Of a DNA stretch of 64,000 nt, positions 9,901-19,135 are shown in pieces. The first letter of the stretch is position 1. Each line of letters opens with the position of its first letter. Under the pieces are notes generated by a model. It was not told where the DNA came from, made no database searches, and saw only the letters and a list, made by a program, of their open reading frames with translations. The stretch spans positions 1,302,001 to 1,366,000 of the forward strand of contig JAPFFF010000029.1 in the NCBI GenBank assembly GCA_039105265.1. Direction: 5' to 3'. The position numbers were made by a program, and so were the translations under genes. This stretch comes from Tritrichomonas musculus. Its lineage: Eukaryota > Parabasalia > Tritrichomonadida > Tritrichomonadidae.

Positions 9901-11023
9901 AGACACAGTTTTCGTCAAAGTTGACGTAACAAAAGAAAAACTAATTCGTAATTTCAAAGCATTTCCATTGATACCAAATACAACAACAAAAAGTGTCAAT
10001 GATAATGATAATGAGATTACAAATAGTAAAATAATTGAAGATTTCACATTCACTTTGAATTCTAATCATGTTAGAATTTTTAATCCACCAGCAGGACTCG
10101 TTACAAAAAGCAAAAATGACAATGACAATGATGATGATTCGGACGATAAAACCGAACTTTTTCAACAGATTAAAAAATTAACAAAAAGTTTGAATACTGA
10201 TGTTGATGTTCAAGTTAAAGGTAAAAGAATCATCATTGGAATGTCCTTCGTTTCTTACTTCCATCCATCTAAGATAACACTCACGTTGAACAAGATAATT
10301 CAGCCTTCAAATCAAGCAAACTTGAAAGTCATGATTTTGATGAAAATTCCAAATTCAGAGTCACAAAGTTACATTGAAAAAACCGCCCTGAGAAGTAACG
10401 ATCGTCTTTCTTATACAGTTACAAACTTCAATGATGGACCAATTAAATTCTTCGATTTAATTATCGATAATGAAGATGGCTTCGATAAGAAAAAGTTGAT
10501 CGAAGTGTCAATTAAAAGAATCATGATTCATGGAAAATTCGAACTTTTGAAATTGTTCAATTATCCTTATTCTCACAGTAATTCTACCACTAATTTGGAT
10601 CAGAAATTGTTCCCAGTAAATCTTCCTAAGTTCATCGATAATAAAAACCTGTTGGGATCAAAAGTTAACGGTTGGGACGACCAAACAAGAACTCAAAAAA
10701 TTCCTTTCAATAATAAAGAAAGTAACGTAATCATTTTCAAGCCTTTCAAAAATGCTGATAAAAACTTGCCAATGTCACTCATCATCGCTTACTACGACGC
10801 AGATGATAGCATAACGTATTGCGAGTCTTTGATCGTGCCAAGCTGGATCGGACGTTACGGAAATTCAAGCACACCGCAACTGACAATTTCTAACGAAAAC
10901 GATACATCAGATCAGTTCATTTTCCCAATCAAGGCAACAATGAACGCAAGCTACATCCTGATCTTCTATTTGGACAGAATGAAGATTATTGTACCTTACA
11001 AAGTAGCTCTCGCTAAGGTTTAA
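6980..11023 (+). CDS. SAC-domain phosphoinositide phosphatase, SAC9-like
   Basis: An intact 1347-aa frame. The N-terminal half is a SAC domain: landmarks are YLGSHLIGTT (about residue 101), the RYLARGMNEDD region with ECELIF, and the catalytic P-loop FNCADSLDRTNVGTF with nucleophile Cys472 and Arg478 (CX5R). The CADSLDRT form, rather than Sac1's C-[IM]-D-C-LDRT, matches the plant SAC9 type. The large C-terminal half (about 700 residues) is unlike Sac1 or synaptojanin. It has two CxxC pairs, C888/C891 and C955/C958, that could bind zinc. No transmembrane helix is visible, so it is probably a soluble enzyme removing phosphates from PI(4)P or PI(4,5)P2 at membranes; the substrate is inferred. 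Stop TAAA; 240 bp to the convergent next gene. Confidence 0.9.
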   Translation: MCSSGVFIYETEDSEITYLVVHVTKPPRLENETRFFNSDISTKNSVYSLKNLKNADTTYVFTIDMTTGGMCFYGLPNIDLFPSPTRAWESLSSLHKMKVGMPKYLGSHLIGTTIEGNTLYILSVEEKEEVAIIFDQPIYRIKKTNVYTISWDQKGVYSTTSNSLSTNKSNSQSSPTTPTPEFLEFEINKCHYFSPTLDLSSPFPYPRYKIDHNYFCWNKRFVKIFEEVAAFQCCIVLLQGTVLSMNDCKNCNSDNIIYILKRSSSNSGTRYLARGMNEDDQEPANECECELIFVDNKKRYYSHSWRRGSPPIFWGTDANLFTQKNIVNKKANESSSYGKTHVYFLQDIFVRFDVRKCHVISFLKNVGTEKDINDAYEASINEVNHNFSQLLPKPNSNTNANANVNDFICNINFTRFFFDNIESKNVVEYFIEQLMNEVQSVHFNQVTLNAEYHKDKSYVFHDHQDMVYRFNCADSLDRTNVGTFAFAIILTSKYANDFCLSFRKGSRAVWFEPFKFLKPSVINFLCKAFTKGGNIVSKMYANTAANRNSLIKQFFVPEDNEEDFKVHNDVVNIFWRNINSIMFDKKRQHLIFQWLDSDAFRRKRFSLDQQHIGFYQLITHEANKARDNSIDDLSEKTKVKRPSFVANDEGLYFIDESILSDVEKCFVLSTQNLSTNEVCVVFPEPVVVCAVSFLIIPQTRARKTPSFDLFISDQIADRESYLTGSRVTFMHGISLPIFIDNNGYQAKKWVTYDLIEIAKRSSQFPLDPESLRLSRFAKIRFNINSDYKTKKFDIANIKFSVKVPSNPRTLLFLKGHPPDISVIEEVYRNPLNINSSSYMEDLLQIEKKRTEKGISNYHRNNILVARGINPWNYDFPSQFLLKKNAKRCLICKSRFTEKNRPLYFISHKLLPQFFIEYNDFIRKYNISVNIDENSSIADNTQKIIEMMNLQFVRVCNACKDKLVVLSGDQEKLLTDTVFVKVDVTKEKLIRNFKAFPLIPNTTTKSVNDNDNEITNSKIIEDFTFTLNSNHVRIFNPPAGLVTKSKNDNDNDDDSDDKTELFQQIKKLTKSLNTDVDVQVKGKRIIIGMSFVSYFHPSKITLTLNKIIQPSNQANLKVMILMKIPNSESQSYIEKTALRSNDRLSYTVTNFNDGPIKFFDLIIDNEDGFDKKKLIEVSIKRIMIHGKFELLKLFNYPYSHSNSTTNLDQKLFPVNLPKFIDNKNLLGSKVNGWDDQTRTQKIPFNNKESNVIIFKPFKNADKNLPMSLIIAYYDADDSITYCESLIVPSWIGRYGNSSTPQLTISNENDTSDQFIFPIKATMNASYILIFYLDRMKIIVPYKVALAKV

Positions 11024-11263
11024 ATAAATATTTTTTTTTTTTTTTTAATAAATTTATTCACTGATGTTTTTGAATCAGAAGGAATTTCTAAGTCAGATAC
11101 ATTTATTCCATCATAAATATTCTCAAATAAGAAAAAAACTGGTCAAACTCAATTGTTATTATTACACCACCGACCATTAGTTTACAGATTTTAAAATAAT
11201 TTTATTTTATTCGTTTGTATGAAATCAGAAATCTTATGAAAAATGAATTAATATTGAATTCCT
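11024..11263. other. Short convergent intergenic region with a possible coding relic
   Basis: On the minus strand around 11055-11140 there is an open stretch of about 40 codons with balanced amino-acid use (it reads ...ENIYDGINVSDLEIP...), lacking a start codon. It may be a fragment of a lost gene. No family was recognised. Confidence 0.25.
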
Positions 11264-12655
11264 TTACTTTGGCGATTTTTCAAAATTATCAGGTTCTTTA
11301 ATTTTCCCATAGAATTCTATGAATGGGAAGTAAAGGTAGTAATTGCCATACCAACTTTTTCCAGTTTGATGAATTCTTACAAATCGGTAAAATTCTTGTG
11401 TTTCCTCTGTATTGAATGTGGCAATTTTATCTGGAGTTTGCAATGTTGGATCATCCACATGCTTGTCAATGACTTTCCAATCGTTGTTGTCGTTGGAGAC
11501 TTCAACAACCCAGTTCTTCAAGTGGCCGCTGCCTCCATTGTGTGACTGCACCGTGTAACTTGTCAATTGAACTGATTTGTCCTTGAAATCGAAGCAAATC
11601 GTTGTGTTTTCTACATCAGACTTTGAATGATAAATAGTACCTTTATTTGCATAGTCAACAAGATACTTTGGATGATAGCTATCATGGTGTATAGAATTTG
11701 ACGTGATTACGATTGTTCCATTGTCATGGATGTTTCCATTTGTCTTATCAGTCAAGTACCGCATGATTCCATGGAACTCGTTGTTTGGGTCGTGCTTGAA
11801 CTCTTTATAATTTTCATTGTATTGCTCCTTCAGTTGAACTTTTTGTGAAGAAGTCAGAAGTCGCTTGCAGATTGACTGCCAGATGCCTGAGCTGAGGTCG
11901 TCGATGTTAAATCTTTCAATGAAATTGCTCATCGTTTCCTCACTCACATTACAAAATTTGACATATTCAAATAATTTTGAATATTTATCGTCTTCAGTAT
12001 ACAATTCAATAATTAGATTTAAAAGACTGTCTTCATCGTCGATTTTGAGCGTTTCTTCGCTAAGAAATCTTTCGATTATTTCAAGTGGCAACTGTTTTAT
12101 TTTATCTTTGGATATTTGGGAAAAGTGGGAAGATACAATTTTGATCAATTTATTAATATTGAGATCATTAGTTATTTTTTCTATTCCAATTCCATCTATG
12201 CATTTGAGGTGAGTGATATTTTCAATGATAAGTTTTATGTTGTCGATGGCTTCATCAGGATTTTCTGTATCTTTAATTTCTGGTTGAAGTCGTAGATATT
12301 CATCAATATTGCCAAGTTGGATGAAATAATCAATATAATGATTGCGTTGAGCTTCATTAATCGTTGTTTGGTTGAATTCTGCTAGCTTTAAAAATTCTGG
12401 AAAATAATCATTTGCGCTTGAAAGAGATTCTCCTTCTTCCAAATCAGCTTTTTTGCTATGAATGATATAACTGTTTGCTGTTTCATCAATAAAATGGTAT
12501 TGTCTTATAATCGGTGAAAGAAGATCAGCAATATAACGACTAGTTTCATATGGTTTATCATCAACAATAAATACAAAATCTTTCTCGTATCTATCTAATG
12601 GCATTCCTTTCGCATTATCAAGACTGAGTGAGAACTCAATATTGCTATTATTCAT
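11264..12655 (-). CDS. BTB-like N-terminus plus F5/8 type C (discoidin) domain protein
   Basis: The protein is 463 aa from the ATG at 12655; the upstream extension lacks an ATG. Residues about 15-60 (FVFIVDDKPYETSRYIADLLSP) look like the first strand-helix part of a BTB/POZ fold, where proteins of this trichomonad family usually read 'F.F.V....Y.....IA..LSP.I'. A helical linker follows (about 60-300). The C-terminal ~150 residues are discoidin-like: GIMRYLTDKTNGNIHDNGTI..., FDFKDKSVQLTSYTVQSHNG, LKNWVVEVSNDNNDWKVID, and a final FYRFVRIHQTG...FIEFYG. No signal peptide or membrane helix is present, so it is probably cytosolic. A paralogue lies at 50236-51162. Function unknown; perhaps a scaffold or ubiquitin-ligase adaptor. 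Confidence 0.85.
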   Translation of the reverse strand: MNNSNIEFSLSLDNAKGMPLDRYEKDFVFIVDDKPYETSRYIADLLSPIIRQYHFIDETANSYIIHSKKADLEEGESLSSANDYFPEFLKLAEFNQTTINEAQRNHYIDYFIQLGNIDEYLRLQPEIKDTENPDEAIDNIKLIIENITHLKCIDGIGIEKITNDLNINKLIKIVSSHFSQISKDKIKQLPLEIIERFLSEETLKIDDEDSLLNLIIELYTEDDKYSKLFEYVKFCNVSEETMSNFIERFNIDDLSSGIWQSICKRLLTSSQKVQLKEQYNENYKEFKHDPNNEFHGIMRYLTDKTNGNIHDNGTIVITSNSIHHDSYHPKYLVDYANKGTIYHSKSDVENTTICFDFKDKSVQLTSYTVQSHNGGSGHLKNWVVEVSNDNNDWKVIDKHVDDPTLQTPDKIATFNTEETQEFYRFVRIHQTGKSWYGNYYLYFPFIEFYGKIKEPDNFEKSPK

Positions 12656-13523
12656 TATTAGATGCCGTTTATTTATTTTTTTTTGCCATATTTTACAAAT
12701 GAAAGCGTAAATCTTGAACATGATAAGATTCTTACAATTCCAAAAGCGTAACATTTTGATCAATTTACTTTAAATACTTTTTAACGCATCTTGTTTTTAA
12801 ATAGCTTGATCAATTTATATTCAATGTTGATAAAAGATCATCATTTATAGCCAAATAAAATCAACTATATATATATAGCATGATTGATTGTCTTACAGCA
12901 TGCTATTATTTGTTACATAATAGATAATATCTAATAGCAAAATATTACCTATAATTTTCAATGAAAACGAAAAAAGAAATTAACAAAAAACGTGATAACA
13001 GCCATTATATAGAGTCAGTAATGATTATAGGTGTATACGAATAATTCTAATTCTCCTTTATTATTTTAATATTGATTTATACAATACTACCTAATCTCTT
13101 AAGCTAGTACAAACAGGGAATAATATATTAGTGGCAAAATGAGTAAATATAATTGAAAGAATAACTAAAAAAAAAAATCGTTTAGATTGAATCAAACAAT
13201 AAGATAATTAGAGTTATTTTGAAAGATTTACGAAATATTTGTAAAATGAGAGCAAACGATAGAAAAAAAATTATATAATTCAATGGATCATTATTTTTAA
13301 ATTATCTTAATAAAGAAATTTTATTATGCAATTATAACTCAATATATAAGTGCTTTAGTTTTTTTCATACATAATAATTCTAAAAGAAATTATTTTACTA
13401 TATTAAATAAAATCAAAAAATCAATTTTTTATATGATATTCATAGACAGATTTTACTACATTCAAAAGTGAGAAATTTTATGAGCCCACAAAAAATGCGT
13501 TTATAAAATTTAGATGAGAAAAT
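12656..13523. other. Divergent intergenic region, no gene seen
   Basis: About 870 bp between a minus-strand and a plus-strand gene, so it should hold two promoters. It is AT-rich with no tRNA, TIR element or long open frame. No perfect TCAYTW lies immediately before either ATG. Confidence 0.5.
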
Positions 13524-16166
13524 ATGAGTTTTGAAGCATTTATCAGCCCAAGTAAGAAAGACAAAGGAAGCACGGACTTCTTAAAATCGCCTTTATCAGA
13601 AGGCAACGATACTAGCGCAGAAGAGGTTAAAATTGATTTTACTGATTTTTCAAATCAATTCGATTTTTTTTCATCATCAATGAATTTTTCAGATATAATT
13701 ACATCATCCACTGATTATAATCGATCTATATCAGATTCAAACACATTATTAAACGAGATTACGTCAAAATTATTTCAATCAGAAGGTAACTATTCTACCC
13801 TCATTATTTTTCTACAGCAAATCAGAACAATTATTTTTGAAACAAATGTAGAAATACCTGAAGATGAAGCAATTTCTACAACATGCTCTTCAATCATAGA
13901 TAAAGTAAATAAAATCATTGATGAACATTTGCAAATGAAGTTGACTCTTCAACAATTTACCGGAATGCTTGATAAATATTGTAAAGACGGAAACGGTTTA
14001 GATAATCAGCAATTAACCACATCAGCAATGCTTGATGAAGATCAAATATCTCGTTATACAAAAATGATTCATACAGCGATAAATAAATTCGAAGCGAATG
14101 ATCAAAAAGCAGAAGATCAAGATAATCCAGATAATCTAAAATCGTCTAATAATATTGATAATGCTAATGTTATTAATAGAGATATAAATATAAATAAAAA
14201 AGAAACGAATGATACAAACAACCACAATTTAAATCAAGATGAATCCCAAAAATCAATTGAAGAGCAGATAAATATGTTAGAGCAGAAATACAAACAAAAA
14301 GAATTATCAATGTCTAAAATTATTCAAGATTTAAAGAAAAAGCTTGAAAAATTAAAGAATCAAAGATATGTTACTGAAGCTGGCATTAAAAGAATTGAAC
14401 GTCAGCTATCAAATGGAAAAGACCTTACCGCAAAACAAGAAGACAATGATGCAAGATATGACAAAGTTGTTGATCAAATCAAAGAACTTCAAAGCAAAAA
14501 CAAGAAATATTCAAAAATATTTTCAGCATTTAAATCGCAATTAATAAATGAAGAAGACAATCAAGAAATCAGCATTGACAATCCAATTAAAATCATTCAA
14601 GCATTCAAAAATCTTAAACAAGAAAACCAAAAACTTAGCAAATTAATTAATGAGCAAAGCATTAGCAAATCTCCAGTATCAGAAATTGAAAACAGCAAAC
14701 AAATGGAAGAAATGAGTTCCAAGATAACCACATTAGAGCGGGACCTTGATGAATACAAGTCAGCGTTATCCAAGATAGAAGATATATTTTTAATTGATCA
14801 TTCAAATACACAAAAAATTCCCGAAAAGCTAGCTTTATTGACTGACATCATCAAGTCAAACAAAGAAAAGAACGATGAGTACTGCAACCAGCTAAACAGC
14901 TCGAAACAAGAGATAGAAGAGCTCAAAAATAATTTATCACAAATTAAAGCGGTTATTAACGTACAAAATTCAGAAGAAGACGTTATTTCAGCAGTTCAGG
15001 ATCTCAAGTCTAAGTATGAGACGCTCAAAGCGAAGCAGACCAAACTTGTAGCGCAAACCAAGCAAGTTATAAATCAAACAAAGCAATTGAAAGAAGATTT
15101 GTCCCAATCGAAGAAGAAAGAAAGCGAGCTAGCGAAGAAGCACGACGAGCAAAATGTCACCATTAAGACACTTAAAGAGCTGAGTAACAAACTAACGGAA
15201 AAGAACCAAATCAAGAAGAAGAATCTCGTTCTTTTAGCAAAGAAGGTCAACTTTTTGAATGCAACTTTAGAGACGATTAAAAAAGAGTTCATTAAATTCA
15301 TCACGAACAACGAAGACAAAGAAGCAATCAAGCAAATGGATTCTGTTCCTAAAGCCTTTCTTATCTTCTTGTCGAAGTACAACAAACAAGTGTCAAGCAA
15401 GCTTCATGGCAAATTTAATCCAATCATCAATAGTTTCGACTGTCAAATCCACAATTTGAGCTCACAAATTTCGACGGTTACTTCGAAATATCAAAACCTC
15501 ATCAGCAAGAATTCAGAAGAGAAAGATAAATTGGCATCTGAAATTGAATATTTGAAAGAGGTTACCAACGGTTATGCCAAGACGTTAAGAATTCTTTTCC
15601 CGCCATTTTTGGATGTCCATTCAATTTCAAAGGCAAATGAAATACACAAACATTTGGAGAAAATGAGAACTATCACTGGAAGCCTGTTCTTGCTCATTCC
15701 TCACATTAAACAGCCGAATCAGAAGGAGAGCTTGTATTGCTTGATTTTGGCTCTGAGAACGGTTTTGCTATCGTCAAAGCTTTCTCATGATTTGCCGGTT
15801 TCTGTATCGTCTGACATTTCAATGGCCGATATCAAATTGAATGAACAACAAATTAGAAAAAGTATTCTTTACCAAAATGAATCAAAAATTAAAGAACTCT
15901 CCCAAAACTTATACCATTCGATTCGTTACTCAGACGTGGTCGAAATAGTGGGAGATATAATCAAATCAAAGCCAAAAATTATAAATGAGAGATCTGTAAT
16001 CGATATGTTTAACGCATTAAGACAAAAATTGGAAAAGGCTGAAAGTGATAAGGAAAAATTGGCAGACTATAAAGGCATGGTGAAAATCTTGCTAGACGGC
16101 CTGTCTAAAAAAGTTCCTTCTAATTTGAAAGTAATTGTTAATCAACTAACTACTTTTACAATTTAA
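13524..16166 (+). CDS. Large coiled-coil protein, 880 aa
   Basis: The frame starts at an ATG at 13524. Residues 1-230 are acidic, Ser/Asn/Asp-rich and mostly non-coiled. From about 235 to 720 there are long Lys/Glu/Gln-rich heptads (for example EEQINMLEQKYKQKELSMSK and later KQLKEDLSQSKKKESELAKK). The final ~160 residues form a more globular part (LFPPFLDVHSIS..., LRTVLLSSKLSHD...). No motor, kinase or known coiled-coil signature was recognised. Trichomonads have many such proteins, often cytoskeletal or Golgi-associated, but nothing here fixes the place. The middle part uses more G/C-rich codons than the ends. The next coiled-coil gene starts about 290 bp downstream on the same strand. Confidence 0.8.
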   Translation: MSFEAFISPSKKDKGSTDFLKSPLSEGNDTSAEEVKIDFTDFSNQFDFFSSSMNFSDIITSSTDYNRSISDSNTLLNEITSKLFQSEGNYSTLIIFLQQIRTIIFETNVEIPEDEAISTTCSSIIDKVNKIIDEHLQMKLTLQQFTGMLDKYCKDGNGLDNQQLTTSAMLDEDQISRYTKMIHTAINKFEANDQKAEDQDNPDNLKSSNNIDNANVINRDININKKETNDTNNHNLNQDESQKSIEEQINMLEQKYKQKELSMSKIIQDLKKKLEKLKNQRYVTEAGIKRIERQLSNGKDLTAKQEDNDARYDKVVDQIKELQSKNKKYSKIFSAFKSQLINEEDNQEISIDNPIKIIQAFKNLKQENQKLSKLINEQSISKSPVSEIENSKQMEEMSSKITTLERDLDEYKSALSKIEDIFLIDHSNTQKIPEKLALLTDIIKSNKEKNDEYCNQLNSSKQEIEELKNNLSQIKAVINVQNSEEDVISAVQDLKSKYETLKAKQTKLVAQTKQVINQTKQLKEDLSQSKKKESELAKKHDEQNVTIKTLKELSNKLTEKNQIKKKNLVLLAKKVNFLNATLETIKKEFIKFITNNEDKEAIKQMDSVPKAFLIFLSKYNKQVSSKLHGKFNPIINSFDCQIHNLSSQISTVTSKYQNLISKNSEEKDKLASEIEYLKEVTNGYAKTLRILFPPFLDVHSISKANEIHKHLEKMRTITGSLFLLIPHIKQPNQKESLYCLILALRTVLLSSKLSHDLPVSVSSDISMADIKLNEQQIRKSILYQNESKIKELSQNLYHSIRYSDVVEIVGDIIKSKPKIINERSVIDMFNALRQKLEKAESDKEKLADYKGMVKILLDGLSKKVPSNLKVIVNQLTTFTI

Positions 16167-16457
16167 CAATGGAAAAAAATATGTAATTAAACATTCATTT
16201 TGACATTTGTTCGTTTTTTTTTAATAAGAAAACAACTTTTAAATAAAAATTAAGGATTCGATATTTTTTTTTTTCCTTTTATTATTTTAAATTATATGTT
16301 TACTTTAATATATTTATAAAAATTAAATATTATTTCTACAAAAAAGTTATGATATATTAAATAATTTATCTAGATATTTATGTTTTTATTTTATTTTATT
16401 TATTTGTGATAAACGATAGAAAATTTATATTGAATTTTTAAATAAACGTACTATGAA

Positions 16458-18488
16458 ATGAGTCGCGAAGATGAGATTCAAAAGAAGACAAAAGAATTCT
16501 GGAATCTGCAATTAAAACTTAATAAATTTGTCGGTGAAACAGAAACAAATCTTGATCCTAAATTAAAAAGTATTTTAAAAGGTATTGAAATTCCTGATTG
16601 GTTTAATAGCGGTATTGCTTTTTCTCCATTAGTGTTAGCTATGGACGATTATATACAAGTTCTTGAAGACGAACTAGTATCTTCGCAAGAAGAGCTTAAA
16701 GAATTATATCAAAATAAAAAAGCAAAAATAAAAGAAAATGAAACCAAGTACGAAAAAGAAATCGTTGATCTTCATAAACAAATCGATAATGTTAATAACG
16801 AAATCGAACAAATAAAAAAAGACAAAAATATCAAATCGAATGATCAAGAATTTATTCAAGATCAATATCAAAAGTATTATGAAACAGAAATAGAACGATG
16901 CAAAGAAGATATTGTACATTTGCAAAAAGAAGATCAAGAATTAGCAGATACAATTCAAGCATATCTTGAAGAAATAGAGATTTCGACAAACCAAATAGTT
17001 ATGGCATGCGATGAACATAAAAAAAATATTCAGCGATCAAAAGTAATCAAGCAACAAATTAGCGATTATGCACTGGCTAAGCAAATTGCACAAAGATCTT
17101 CAGAAAAAATTTTACAAAGAACAGAAATACTTCAAAACGCAGTTAATAAATTATTATCAATGAAAAAAGATAATGATGATACTTTACTTGATTTACAAAA
17201 AGACCAGGAAGATTATGCAGTTATTAAAGATCAATACCAAAAAATTTTATTATCAATTCAAACTACCCAAGCTAAGCAAGAAGAAGTTTTAAGTGAAATG
17301 ATCAAAGCTGTTGAGTTAACTGAAAATTCATCAGCTGATGTGCAAATGTATCAATTTGAAATACAAATGCTCGAAACCGAGAGTGAAAGACTAAATATAT
17401 TAATCAAAGATGTTGAAAAAAACTTAAATAATATGGTTTCAGACTTCGATAAAAAAGCATTAACATATTATAATTTTGTTACCGACCAAATAAACGATAG
17501 AATGAATCTTTTAAAATCAGAACAAGTCAAGCTTTTACATGAAAAAGATGTTATTGAGCAGCAAATTGAAATATCACGTCAAAAAGGATCAGTTATTACA
17601 ACAACAGTTACAGCACCCGACTTTTTGAGTTCTAATTCGGCCGATCATGTTTTGAAGCTCAAAGATGAATTTACACGAATTATTCATCAAAAAGAGAAAG
17701 TATTGAAAGAAACCGACAACATTCAAACAAAGATAGTCAAAAATAAAGAAAAGCTTCTCACTTCAGGTCACCACAAACGAAAAACGGTTTCAAAGCTTCA
17801 AACGCGCCGGCAAAAAATCGAAGTAGAAATATCATTAATGCGAAGTAATTTGAAAGCGATATTGCAAAAGAATGGAATGATTTCTGAAGAGAATGAAAAA
17901 GTTAAATGTTACATCAATCAAATTCGGAAATCTTCCACTTTTTCAATGACACAAATTCTTCAACAAAAAGAGGAAAGCATTCAAAAAATTCAAGCGCTAA
18001 TTGAGACTGAAAACAAAGAACATGAATCCAACATCCAGACCGTTGAACAGGATATTTCAAAGTTCAAATTAATCGCTGAACATTATTCATCAGAAAAGCA
18101 ACAGAATGAAAAAGATCACCTCTCAAAAAGTAAACATAAAAACGAAATTTTTCAGAACTCTAAACAAAAAGTTAAATATTTACAAAATATTTATCAGAAA
18201 AATATGGATGAAATGTTAAAAGGACAACAACTGCTGAAAGAAGCACAGGACCAAATTGACTTCTTCGCTAATGAAACGAATAAACTTTTGAAAAAAGAAA
18301 GAAGTCAAAGCAGTCTGATGAATAATGCTAAACTAGACCAGGTAGCAATAGCAACCGACATCGAAAGATATAGAGAAATTGAAAAAAAATTAGATGCTGA
18401 AATAGAGAATATGAAAAAAAAATCATTTACAAAAATTGATTCGAAGTTTGATTTAGTTGATGATGAAGTTGTGTCTGATCCATTATAA
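16458..18488 (+). CDS. Coiled-coil protein, 676 aa
   Basis: The ATG at 16458 opens a frame ending in TAAA at 18488. The first ~80 residues contain a compact, non-coiled motif (LKGIEIPDWFNSGIAFSPLV..MDDYIQVLEDELV). The rest, from about 70 to 660, is almost continuous coiled coil. The short tail is acidic (DLVDDEVVSDP). It lies directly after another coiled-coil gene on the same strand, but the two are not clearly paralogous. The pattern of a short conserved head plus a long rod is seen in axonemal and basal-body proteins; that assignment is only a suggestion. No membrane helix or signal peptide. Confidence 0.8.
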   Translation: MSREDEIQKKTKEFWNLQLKLNKFVGETETNLDPKLKSILKGIEIPDWFNSGIAFSPLVLAMDDYIQVLEDELVSSQEELKELYQNKKAKIKENETKYEKEIVDLHKQIDNVNNEIEQIKKDKNIKSNDQEFIQDQYQKYYETEIERCKEDIVHLQKEDQELADTIQAYLEEIEISTNQIVMACDEHKKNIQRSKVIKQQISDYALAKQIAQRSSEKILQRTEILQNAVNKLLSMKKDNDDTLLDLQKDQEDYAVIKDQYQKILLSIQTTQAKQEEVLSEMIKAVELTENSSADVQMYQFEIQMLETESERLNILIKDVEKNLNNMVSDFDKKALTYYNFVTDQINDRMNLLKSEQVKLLHEKDVIEQQIEISRQKGSVITTTVTAPDFLSSNSADHVLKLKDEFTRIIHQKEKVLKETDNIQTKIVKNKEKLLTSGHHKRKTVSKLQTRRQKIEVEISLMRSNLKAILQKNGMISEENEKVKCYINQIRKSSTFSMTQILQQKEESIQKIQALIETENKEHESNIQTVEQDISKFKLIAEHYSSEKQQNEKDHLSKSKHKNEIFQNSKQKVKYLQNIYQKNMDEMLKGQQLLKEAQDQIDFFANETNKLLKKERSQSSLMNNAKLDQVAIATDIERYREIEKKLDAEIENMKKKSFTKIDSKFDLVDDEVVSDPL

Positions 18489-18561
18489 AATGTTTTTTAT
18501 TTTTATATTATCTATTTTTAATCAATATTTTTTTGTTTATAATTTTTTTTTAAAAAAAAAT

Positions 18562-18642
18562 CGCTTCTACAAGGAATCGAACCCAGAACTCTCCCCCTTG
18601 GGCAATCCCATGAGAAGCGTTTTACCCTTAAACTATAGAAGC
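18562..18642 (-). tRNA. tRNA with a probable intron, anticodon UGG or GGG (Pro)
   Basis: Both pol III boxes are present: an A box TAGTTTAAGGG and a B box GGTTCGATTCC. The acceptor stem GCTTCTA/TAGAAGC is a perfect 7 bp, and the D stem GTTT/AAAC is good. The anticodon stem only closes if about 10-11 extra bases are left out: CTTCT with GGGAG (anticodon TGG, but position 33 is not T) or TTCTC with GAGAG (anticodon GGG with T33, but a short variable loop). The bases GGG in the anticodon region can pair with CCC in the extra segment, as in spliced pre-tRNAs. The T stem has one T-T mismatch. Either reading gives proline; a tRNA pseudogene is the main alternative. Confidence 0.55.
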
Positions 18643-18813
18643 ATTTTTAAAAAACATTTTTGTTTATAATTAGATCCTATATTTGCATTTGTAAAAAATT
18701 CAACATAAACATTAGAATTTTTTAGAAAATTATAAAATAATGAAATGTCAGACATTGGATTAAATGCATGATTAATGAATAAAGATAATGATGAAAATAT
18801 TATGTAAAAAAAA

Positions 18814-18885
18814 TGGATGACAGGAGAGTCGAACCCCTGGCCTCATCAATGCGAATGATGCGCTCTACCACTGAGCTAGCCACCC
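18814..18885 (-). tRNA. tRNA-Ala (anticodon CGC)
   Basis: A complete cloverleaf: acceptor GGGTGGC/GTCATCC with the G3:U70 wobble that identifies alanine tRNAs, D arm GCTC..GAGC, anticodon stem CATCA/TGATG with loop TTCGCAT, T arm around TTCGACT, discriminator A. The B box reads GGTTCGACTCT. No intron. It lies about 170 bp from the preceding tRNA on the same strand. Confidence 0.95.
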
Positions 18886-19135
18886 TTACATTCAAACAAA
18901 TTTTTTTTAATTAAAGATTAATTATAAAAGAAGAATTTGGATCATTTAACATTATCTTCCAAGACAAACAATAGCAAAATCAATTAAAAAATATGAGATA
19001 GACAAAATATCTTTTTTTTTTTTTAAGAAAAAAGTTATATCTTTACAAAACTTTATGAAAATGAAATAAGTAATTTATCAAAGTGTGCAGAAGTCTTCAT
19101 TCTTCATATAATCTTTGTATAATTTTTTAAAATAC

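Noticed and set aside
18590-18620. Type II (Leu/Ser) or selenocysteine tRNA reading of the 18562-18642 gene
   Set aside because: No anticodon stem closes without removing the extra bases, and the D arm is not of the Leu/Ser or Sec type.
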